From: an uncultured Verrucomicrobiota bacterium
Lineage (GTDB): Bacteria > Verrucomicrobiota > Kiritimatiellia > RFP12 > UBA1067
Direction of reading: 5' to 3'
DNA: 34,960 bases
Assembly: GCA_946623785.1 (NCBI GenBank)
Contig: CAMORM010000012.1
Span: 1 to 34,960, forward strand
Shown here: one piece after another, positions 15,357 to 24,400 of the stretch
Layout: every line of letters starts with the position of its first letter
Numbering within the stretch: the first letter of the stretch is position 1
Position numbers and translations under genes: made by a program
The notes under the pieces: generated by a model
The model's input: the letters and a program-made list of their open reading frames with translations, nothing else
Told to the model about the DNA's origin: nothing
The model's database searches: none

Positions 15357-17141
15357 GTGAGACATGTAATGAGGCTGGCGGCGGTTTCGCTCGTCGCGCT
15401 GGCGTTTCCACATCTGGCAAGGGCGCAGTGGATGACGCAGAGGATCGCGCTTTCGGCGGGGTGGAACGCCGTGCACTTGAAGGTCTACCCGGCGGACGCG
15501 AGGTGCGAGGTCGTCTTTTCCGACGCCAGGATAGAGGAGGTGACGTGGTGGAACCGCGACCGCCTCGACGACGGCACGGGCGCGGCCGTGGCGGACACCT
15601 GCAACTGGTACAGGGGCTCCACCGGAGAGGCGAACACGTTCTCGCGCGTGATAGGCGACCAGCGGTACCTCGTTAAGGCCTCTGGCGCCGTGACGCTAGA
15701 CGTAGTGGGCACGCCTGCGCTTCCAAAGGGCACGATCTACCTTGGCGAGTACAACCTCGTGGGCGTCAATGCGCCCAACCTCGCCGGCGCCAACGCGCCA
15801 ACCTACTTCGAGTACTTCGAGCCGTGCCCGGCCGGAGTCGTTTCATGGTACGGTGTCACTTCTGCCGGCGACCGCCTGCGCCTCGCGAACAGCGCAAAGG
15901 CGTCGGACGCGTCCAAGGCGCTTTGGCTCGAGACGTCGGGGAGCGGCACTGCATCCTATTCCGGCCCGTTCAGCGTCGGCATCGGCGGGTCGGCGAAGAC
16001 GCTCGAGTGGACCGCCGACGCGACTGCGGTGCGGACGCTCACAGTGAAGAACGTCTCGTCGAAGGACCGCGTCCTCAGGATCGAGCGCAGTTCCTCCCTT
16101 CCCCCGCCCACCGGGCGCGGGACTTGCGCGGGCGACGTCTCGCTTCTGCGCGAGACGGTCGAGTGGTCGGACGGATACGCCAAGCGCGTCTTCGTGCCGA
16201 TGACCTTCCCGTTCGCCACGAACCTCGCGGCGGGCGCCACGCTTGAGCTTCGCGTAAGGCCGGACGCAGACCACATGCCTGCGTCGTCCGGCGACTACAT
16301 GAGCATTCTCGTCGTCTCGGACAAGGGGTCCACGCTCGACGGCGAGCTTCGCCCGGACGGGACGTGCCTCTGCCGCGTGGGCGCATTCGCCTCCGGATCG
16401 CTTGCCGCGAACACGCGCGCGTCCGCGGCGGGGCTGTGGGTCGGAACAGTAGTCCTCGGCCAGGTGAACCGCGCGAAGATGCTCGGCTCGTCAACGCCGG
16501 AGTGGGACCCGGAGGCGCTGCTTGCCGCGCCGCATGCGTTCCAGTTCCGGCTCATCCTCCACGTGGACGACAACGGCACGGCCAAGATACTCAAGCAGGT
16601 GTTCACCGCCAAGAGGTCTGCGGATGCCGACCATTCCGACCTCCTCACGGACCGCGACACGGCCATCCTCTACCGAGAGATGTTTCCTGGCGCGACGATC
16701 AGGCGCACTGCGAGCGCGAACTTCCCGTTCGCGGATCCGATTGCGCTTTCGGGAGGCGAATTCATGTCGCCTGGCTCTGAGCTTTCCGCTACGTTCACCC
16801 AGGCTTATGACGACAAGACGAATCCGTTTGTGCACTCATTCCACCCCCAGCACGACAACGTGGAGTTCCGCAACGGGACGCCGCACGTGAAGGGGAGCGG
16901 CGATGAAGGAGTCGGCGACTACGAGTCGTGGGGCGTGACGCGCGAAGTGACGCTAGAGTTTCTGGACGAAGACCCGTCGCGCGCGGCAGGGCAGAACTGG
17001 AACCGCACGGTTACAGGCGGCGTCTACACCGAGCGCGTCACCGGGCTTGTCGGGCAGGGCAAGCCGATAATCACCAGGGGGATATTCCGCCTCTCGAAGG
17101 TGTGCGACACGCCGCAGCTTACGACGGAAGTGATTCATTAG
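15357..17141 (+). CDS. Secreted protein of unknown function, first gene of the giant-protein cassette
   Basis: 594 residues. The signal peptide ends ARA-Q (~25). GTG 15357 is chosen because AAGGAG lies five bases upstream; ATG 15342, overlapping the UbiA stop, is an alternative. The mature protein begins with LSAGWNAVHLKVYP, a pattern I associate with PVC exported proteins (recall, not verified). It is then predominantly beta with many Gly/Ser/Thr and no catalytic motif that I recognise. About ten Cys residues are scattered through it. It ends with EWDPEALLAAPH, AFQFRLILHVDDNGTAKILKQ-type strands and TRGIFRLSKV. It is located directly before fibre-like and giant LamG genes in the same direction; a shared surface assembly is inference. 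Confidence 0.8.
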   Translation: MRHVMRLAAVSLVALAFPHLARAQWMTQRIALSAGWNAVHLKVYPADARCEVVFSDARIEEVTWWNRDRLDDGTGAAVADTCNWYRGSTGEANTFSRVIGDQRYLVKASGAVTLDVVGTPALPKGTIYLGEYNLVGVNAPNLAGANAPTYFEYFEPCPAGVVSWYGVTSAGDRLRLANSAKASDASKALWLETSGSGTASYSGPFSVGIGGSAKTLEWTADATAVRTLTVKNVSSKDRVLRIERSSSLPPPTGRGTCAGDVSLLRETVEWSDGYAKRVFVPMTFPFATNLAAGATLELRVRPDADHMPASSGDYMSILVVSDKGSTLDGELRPDGTCLCRVGAFASGSLAANTRASAAGLWVGTVVLGQVNRAKMLGSSTPEWDPEALLAAPHAFQFRLILHVDDNGTAKILKQVFTAKRSADADHSDLLTDRDTAILYREMFPGATIRRTASANFPFADPIALSGGEFMSPGSELSATFTQAYDDKTNPFVHSFHPQHDNVEFRNGTPHVKGSGDEGVGDYESWGVTREVTLEFLDEDPSRAAGQNWNRTVTGGVYTERVTGLVGQGKPIITRGIFRLSKVCDTPQLTTEVIH

Positions 17142-17158
17142 TCGCTAGTCATTGGACG

Positions 17159-17193
17159 TTAGTTGTTAGTTTGAAGTTCGAAGTTAAGAGTTT
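17159..17193. repeat. Degenerate heptamer tandem repeat
   Basis: Five 7-base units with the shared core AGTT: TTAGTTG, TTAGTTT, GAAGTTC, GAAGTTA, AGAGTTT. It is AT-rich in contrast to its surroundings and sits in the 73-base spacer between two cassette genes, upstream of an AAGGAG ribosome site. It resembles short tandemly repeated repetitive sequences of cyanobacteria in layout. Confidence 0.5.
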
Positions 17194-17214
17194 AACGAAA
17201 AGAAGGAGCAGGAA

Positions 17215-18396
17215 ATGAAAGCAGCAGTCAAGTCAATGTTCGCGGCGGTTGCCGCATCGGTAGTGACCGGCGTGTTTGCGGCGGTGCCGTCGTCAATAAC
17301 TAAGTTCGTCCCTGAGACGATGAACTACCAGGGCTACCTTGCGAATCCCTCGACAGGGACGGCGTACGCGGACGGAATCTACACGCTCGACTGCCGCCTC
17401 TACCGCAGCTCGTCAGGTGGCACGGCCATCTGGGGCGCGAGCTATTCCGTCTATGTGAAGGGCGGATACTTCAACATCATGCTCGGCGACTCCGCCGGGC
17501 AGGCCGTCAAGTCCACCGTGACCGGCTCTGCCGCCACCACGTACACCCCGACCGAGCTTTGGAAGGCGCTCTGGTACGACACGGCGGTCTCCGAAAAGAA
17601 CAACCTCTGGCTTGGCGTCACGCCGCACCAGGGGGCGGGCGGGGCTACGCTCTCGTCCCTCTCCGAGATATCGCCGCGCCAGCAGCTCCTCGCGGCGCCG
17701 TACGCGTTCCGCGCGCAGGCCGCCGAGTACGCGGAGCAGTCTATCGGCGCGTTCAAGGTCAACGGCGCGCTCACCGTGACAGGCTCGCTATCGCTGCCGT
17801 CGTCATTCCAGTTCGGACACATCAAGGACACGTCCACGCAGCTCACGCTCGGCGGCACCTCCAATGCATCGTCCAATCCCTATATCTACGGCTACGCCAA
17901 CTACATGAACCTCTACGCCTACAACACCATGAACTTCTCGACGACGGCGGGGGGCTACAACTTCACCGTGCCGAGCGGAAAGTCGTTCGTGATCAAGAGC
18001 GCCGGCAACTTCGCCGTGACGAATACCACCACCACGATGAAGACGAGCGGTACGACGACGATCGAGGCTGGGACGCTGAAGATGAAGGGGGCTCTGACCT
18101 ACGGGCAATACTCCGGCACGGGGTTCGTCAAGCCGTTTGTCCTCAAGAAGGTCAACTTCCACGTTTCGGAGAGAAGCTGCCTGATCGAGTCCAACGGGGA
18201 CTACAACTGGATAGTCGCTGGCTTCGACTGCGATCCGGTGGGAGGCTGGAACGGCGAGCTCGCCGAATGCTACACGAAGCTCGTGAGCGGGAAGTGGTAC
18301 GTGTACGTCAAGAGGTTCACGTCTGGTTCCGAGGAAGACACGCTGACGGTCCATCTCCTCGGCATCCACAGGTCGATCTCCTCCGACAACCGCTGA
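17215..18396 (+). CDS. Secreted tail-fibre-like protein
   Basis: 393 residues. The signal peptide ends near FAA (~22). The N-terminal module runs TMNYQGYLANPSTGTAYADGIYTLDCRLY, then GTAIWGASYSVYVKGGYFNIMLGD, then SPRQQLLAAPYAFRAQAAEYA (~155-175). I recognise this arrangement from exported proteins of Planctomycetes/Verrucomicrobia and phage-tail-like fibres. The middle (~180-300) is a Thr/Ser/Gly/Asn-rich repetitive stretch suited to a trimeric beta fibre. A compact C-terminal domain starts around VKPFVLKKVNFHV (~308) and could be the tip. AAGGAG precedes ATG 17215. Function is probably as an adhesive or structural fibre; the binding partner is unknown. Confidence 0.75.
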   Translation: MKAAVKSMFAAVAASVVTGVFAAVPSSITKFVPETMNYQGYLANPSTGTAYADGIYTLDCRLYRSSSGGTAIWGASYSVYVKGGYFNIMLGDSAGQAVKSTVTGSAATTYTPTELWKALWYDTAVSEKNNLWLGVTPHQGAGGATLSSLSEISPRQQLLAAPYAFRAQAAEYAEQSIGAFKVNGALTVTGSLSLPSSFQFGHIKDTSTQLTLGGTSNASSNPYIYGYANYMNLYAYNTMNFSTTAGGYNFTVPSGKSFVIKSAGNFAVTNTTTTMKTSGTTTIEAGTLKMKGALTYGQYSGTGFVKPFVLKKVNFHVSERSCLIESNGDYNWIVAGFDCDPVGGWNGELAECYTKLVSGKWYVYVKRFTSGSEEDTLTVHLLGIHRSISSDNR

Positions 18397-18436
18397 TCCC
18401 GCGCCTCCGGCGTCACTCCCACGAGAGGAGAACCCA

Positions 18437-21400
18437 ATGAAAAGACTTTATCTGTGCCTGGCTGGGTGCGCGGCGGCGTTCGCCGCGGCGGCCGCCGGGC
18501 CGACGGACAACCTCCGCACCGACTGGCGGAACCCGGTGCAGATGTACCGTCCCGGCGCGACGTCGTCGATGGTCCCGGCCGTGCAGCTCGGCCTCGGCCC
18601 GGGCTTGTACTTGACCACCAACCGGTATTTGTACTCTTCGGGCGGCGCAACCTACCGGCCGGTCTCCGAGGAGGCCCTCGTGAGGACCATTTACAACACG
18701 TTCAAAACGCCCAACGTTCGCTCCACCGTAGGCGCGCCGATCTCGGCGGTGAGCGCGAACAAGTTCCTGGGAGAGCCGCTCGACCCGCCGGTGGGCTGGG
18801 ACGGCAAGGCGCCGGCGATTGCCTCCAACACTGGCGGAAGGGCCGTGTGGATCGACTTCGCGAAGAAGGTGATCACGACGCAGGCCGGTCCGATCGAGGT
18901 GAGGTGGGGGCTCACGGGCGGTTCCACGAACGTGGAGAACTCCGTTGTCGCCGCGTCGCCCACGAAGCGCCCGGTGCGTCTGTACTGGACGCACGAGAGG
19001 CCGTCGTACATCTCCGACCAGACCGCCTTCCGCCCGCTGCAGAACGCCGGTCCCACGGTCCAGTTCGGCAGCAACTACAAGGTCCATCTCTACGGCACGG
19101 ACAAGATCAAGGTGCTGGGCGGGCAGGACGGCACGTACGTCGAGTCGGACGGGACGACGGGCTGGTATTCGCAGAGCGACGGCAATGGCTATGTGCGCCT
19201 GAGCGGCGGCGAGCTGCAGGCGTTCGAGGGGTCGTATGGAACATTCCTCATAGTCTACTCGCGCCTCGACGAGGCGCTCAACGAGCGCGTGATGCTCGCC
19301 TACGAGATCGTCAACGTGCTCGAGCCCACCCAGACGCAGATCGACGTGGGGATCGGAGACCAGCTCAAGCCGCTTACGCGCAGCTTCGACACGAACGAGC
19401 TGTTCCCGTGGGTGACGCGCGGACTTACCGACGATTCCGACAACGACGAGATATACGTCTACCAGCACGGCAGCGGCCGGCAGAAGAACTACCTCTGGGC
19501 GATCCGCGACTCGAGCGCGAACCCGTGGAAGATAGAGGTCTTCTGGCGCGCGAAGGAGGAGCTTGACGTGGTGTGGCCCTTCGAGGTCGACATCTACTCC
19601 GCCTCGTGGAAGGACTCAACCGCGCAGATATACCTGCGCAACGGCGAAGGGCATGCGGGCGGCGAGGTTTCGGTCGAGCCAAAGGTGTACACGCCTGGCT
19701 CGGTAAGCGTAGAGGCGATGGACTACCAGGTCCCGAAGAAGCACGTCCACATCGTGAACGGCGGGTTCTACACAGACTTCGCCGACAATGCCACATACGC
19801 GCTCCTGAAATACACGGCGGGCGAGACCGTGTGGTTCCAGACGGTCAAGTCCGTCAAGAGCACCAACGTCGGAGCCGAAAGCGCGTTTCTGGCGAGGGAG
19901 ATCGAGCCGGACGGCGAGTTCCGCTCCGAAGGGGCGCCGGACGGCTTCTTCTACCCGGGGTGGATCCGGCGCGACTTCGCGACAGACGATCCGGACCGCT
20001 GGCCCGTGGCGAACGCCTACAACCCGGACTTCTACCGCTATCCGGAGACATGGGCTCCGACGAACAGCCTCTACTCCCAAATCTTCCCTGTGAACATCGG
20101 CCAGATAGAGGTTTGGTGGTCGAAGGTCGCGGACATCAACGGATCCGTGCGCGAGGGGTCGGGGCACGTGGAGCCGCTTTCCACGCCCGTCTACTTCCCG
20201 ACTTCCGCGTGCCGGTACGACATCTACCCGCCCGACGAGAACGTGTATTACGACACTGCCACGCCGCAGATCGTCCTGGCCTCCGGCAGGGGCAGCGCCG
20301 GCTGGACCCTTGCGGACCAGGAGACCGAGACGTATGCGCCGGTGGTGCGGATCATGCTGCGCGAGCCCGCCGGCTACGTCGACGGGGTGTTCGTGGCGAA
20401 CGTGCCGGGAGGTTCCGCCGGAGACGCCTTTACAGTCGAGAACTGGATCGCGTTCCCCTACGGATGCTATTATCCGCTTAGTTCGAATCCATATCCGTCA
20501 GGGCCTGTGCAGTGGCTGGCGTTCCACGAGACCGGGGCCGATGGCACGGCGAGCGCGAATGCGCGGCTTGAGCTTGCTGTAGACATCAACGCGAACCTCT
20601 GGGTGAACGGCGAGAAGAAGACGGCGTTCGACGTCGTGCCCGTCCCCCTGTTCCACGACGGCGAGGATGACGCGGGCCGTCCGCTGCACGCGTTCCACAT
20701 CGCCCTCGCACGCTCGGAGGACGGCACTTTCACCTACTACGTGAACGGCATGCCGGCGGCGAAGTTCGCGGCGGGCGAGGACGAAAGGATCGTCGGCGGA
20801 GACCAGATGCGGATATTCCCGCCGTCGCAGACCCTGGACGAGGCGAACGGCCTGCGTCTGTTCAGGGGGGACTGGCGGCTCTTCCGCCTCTGGGGAACGG
20901 CCCGCTCGCACAAGCAGATACACGACAACCGATACACCGCCCTTGACCCCGTGGGCGAGATGCTCATCCAGTTCGGCGAGCAGGAGGCCGGCGAGAACGA
21001 CGTCCTGTCCGCAGGCACGCTCATTGACTCGTCTGCCAATGCATCGCACGGCTGGTACGGCTTCGAGTTCGACCCCGGGGCGGCCATACCCGACGTTCGG
21101 GTCGTGAGGCAGTGGACGCCGCTGGTCGTGCCGCACGAAGGGCGCACCTTCCCGTCGAACGCGCGGATATACCGGCAGAACGACGCCGGGCAGGATGGCT
21201 ACAATCCGAACGAGGAGCACGCCTTCATGGTGGGCAATGTGGCCTACGCCCTCAGGTGCGACCTGAACGAGATGTCGATGGACGGCGAGGGGTTCACGTC
21301 GCTCCCGTACGTGCTGGTGCAGTACGCAGATCCGACGAACTCGGGCCGATACGCGATGCAGGCCCTGCGCGTGGTGCCGGAGAACGACATGTACCGGTTC

Positions 21401-24400
21401 CGCACATTCCTCGACGCAGGCAGCATGATCCAGAGCATATCGCCACTCGACCGCTTCCAGCCTGCGAATCTCCAGGAGTTCGTGTCGGGTCCTCTCTACG
21501 CCGATTCGGGCGAGTGCTTCAAGGACCGCAAGGGCTGGTACTGGGCGCATCAGGCGGGAAACGACGGCGGCACGACCAACTACGTGTTCGAGTTCTCGTA
21601 TCCGCACCAGGAGCAGTTCGACTACCCGGGCGGCGACGCTCCGGAGCCCGGCGCGGCGGTCGGATGGATGGAGGGGTATGCGGGCCGAGACGATTCGTAC
21701 ATGCTTGACTGGTGCTGCAACGAGACGTATGTGGACGAAGGCTTCCCGTCGCGTCCCGCTTCTGACGCCGTCGACACTCCTGTCGACTACACCTTCATCG
21801 TGAAGTGGCCCGACGACGTGAAGGGGCTTTACGTCAACGACACGCTGATAGACGCGAAGGACGGGCTCCCCGCAATCGACGGGCAGCTCTCGGCGAAGGT
21901 CGTCTACGAGCAGTCCAAGGCCGCGAACGGACTTCCCAGCGTGAGGCTGATAGACCCGACGCGCATCCAGTACGGCTCGCTGAAGGTCCTGCCGGACGAC
22001 GTGAGGAACTACCGCGACGCCAAGACGAGCAAGACGAAGTTCAACGACCTTCCGCCGTACCTTCGCAACCGCTTCGTGTGGAATCCGATGGCCGTCTACG
22101 ACCTTGACCACAACGACACCCGGGAACTCGAGCTCAGCGGCAAGATCATCCGCGAGACCAGCTACACCTACGCCTGGCTCAACGTGATGGACATGCGTTC
22201 GAAGGACGTCCTGACGAACCCTGAAATTGTGGAGGGCGGCGGCAATTCCGACTGGTCGGCCGCTGTCAACGCGATGCCCGGCGCCCCGGTTGTTGTCGAC
22301 GACGACGCAACCCCGTTCGACTCGCTCGCCCTTGCGACGACAGGCCAGGGTGCAGGCTACGTCACGATCGTGGTGAACAACTCCACCAACGAGGACATGG
22401 TGGCGAAGAGCGAAAAAGTCTCGATGTACGTCATCAAGGTCGTCCCCGAACTGTACAGCGGATACCTGCATCCGATCCAGAGCGACAACCCGCTTGACCA
22501 GCAGGTCAACATGAAGTACACCTCCGACTTCGGCGGGACGCCCGAGAACTGGGAGTTCCAGTGGCGGTACTGCGAGCCCGTGAACGGCACATGGAACTCT
22601 GACGAGAGCCAGTGGTTCGCCCTCGCCAACACATCGCCAGGGTCCGAGATGCTAGACTGGGTCACCGTAGGGGACGCTGGGATATTCGGGCTCTCCGACC
22701 ACTACATCAGGTGCCGCTACCGCGCGAAACCCGGGACGGACGCATACGCCCTCGTGGGCGGCGGATGGAGCAAGTGGTCCACGCCATGCCTCGCCGAAGG
22801 GTGGATCAAGCGCGTCTTGAAGGCGATCAACCCGTTCGAGCAGAGGATCAGGGACTACTACAACACTGAAATCTCGACGGACCTCTCGATGATCCAGCAG
22901 GCGGGCGCGCCGTACAACGGCGACATTCCGCTCAACCTCGAGGCGCTGGACGGGAACGGGCTGATCGCGATCTACGAGACGGTCCTAAGACAGGCGCGGA
23001 AGCTGTCCATCGACGCTGACAAGCTCTCAACCGGCTCGCTGGCGCTTGCCCTTCAGATGGCTGCCGGCCGCATAGCCGAGCTCTACATGGTGCTGGGCAA
23101 CGAGGCGCTCGCCGACGCGATGAACCCAACGGTCGACCTCGGCGCGGACTCGCCCGTTGACGACGGCGCGGAGTCGTCCGTGTTCCCGTTCCAGAACCAG
23201 TGCGAGAACCTGCTCGACGAGGAGCTTGCGCTGCTGCGCGGGCGCGACCTCTCGATGCAGTACGAGCGCGCGTGGGAGGAGGACGTGGAGCCCTGGGCTT
23301 ACCCGTACTACAACCGCCTGCAGTGGAACTTCACGCACGACATAATGGGCGGGCACGTCGCCTACACGCTCAACTACGGCATCAAGGACATCGCCGGCCC
23401 GGCGACTGCGGACGACCCGTCGAATCCGGACGGGACGATCGACGTGTACGATGCGCAGAGGCTCTATCCTCAGGGCCACGGCGATGCGTACGGGCACTAC
23501 CTGTCCGCCGTCAAGGGCTACTACTCGCTTCTCAGGCATCCGTCGTTCGGATGGTATCCGCAGATCGAGTCCATACTTGCCGGCACGGTCGACATCACGA
23601 TGAGCTACTTCCACGAGAAGCGCTTCGCGCTCGCCGCGCAGGCGAAGGCGAAGACTGCCGCGAAGATCGTGGCCGACACCTACCGCCAGAACTACATGGC
23701 CGGAATCGAGGACCCGTGGATGGAGGCGGAGGATGAAAGCGAATGGCGCTCGTGGGGCACTGACGAATGGGCGACGCGCGGACATCTCGGCGCGTACTAC
23801 GACTGGCTCGCGGTCAATGCGCTCCTGCCGACGCGCGAGGGAGAGGACCGCACGCTCGTGAAGATGCTCGACCGCGAGTCGACCTACGAGCTCGGGAGCA
23901 TCGCCGCCGCCGCCAAGTCGATCCAGTCCACGGCCGACTACGCCGACATCGGCCTCAACCCGCTCGGACTCGCCGACGGCGCGATCCCGTTCGACATCTC
24001 GCCCGCCGAGATCGACGCGGGCAAGACGCACTTCGAGCAGATATACGAGCGCGCGGAGAAGGCCGTGAAGACTGCGAAGTCCATCTTCGACAGGGCGAAG
24101 AAGGACGCGAACGCGCTGCGCGACCAGAACGAGAGCGCGGAGTTCGACAAGATGGTGTCCGACGAGGAGGCCGCGATCGACCGCCGCCTCAAGGAGATAT
24201 ACGGCTATCCGTACGCCGACGACATAGGCGTCGGGAAGCTCTACCCCCAGGGCTATGCGGGCCCGGACCTCTACCACTACAACTACATCGAGACGTACGA
24301 CCTCGACAAGTCGGGGCACGAGTTCGGGCGCTACTACGACGTCCTTGTGAACGACTATAGGCTGATCGCGACAAACTGCGTCGGCACGTTCACGTCCGAT

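Noticed and set aside
18437-18475. Lipoprotein signal on the giant protein
   Set aside because: LAGC occurs at residues 8-11, but the hydrophobic stretch before it is too short for a normal lipobox; kept only as an alternative to a type I signal peptide.
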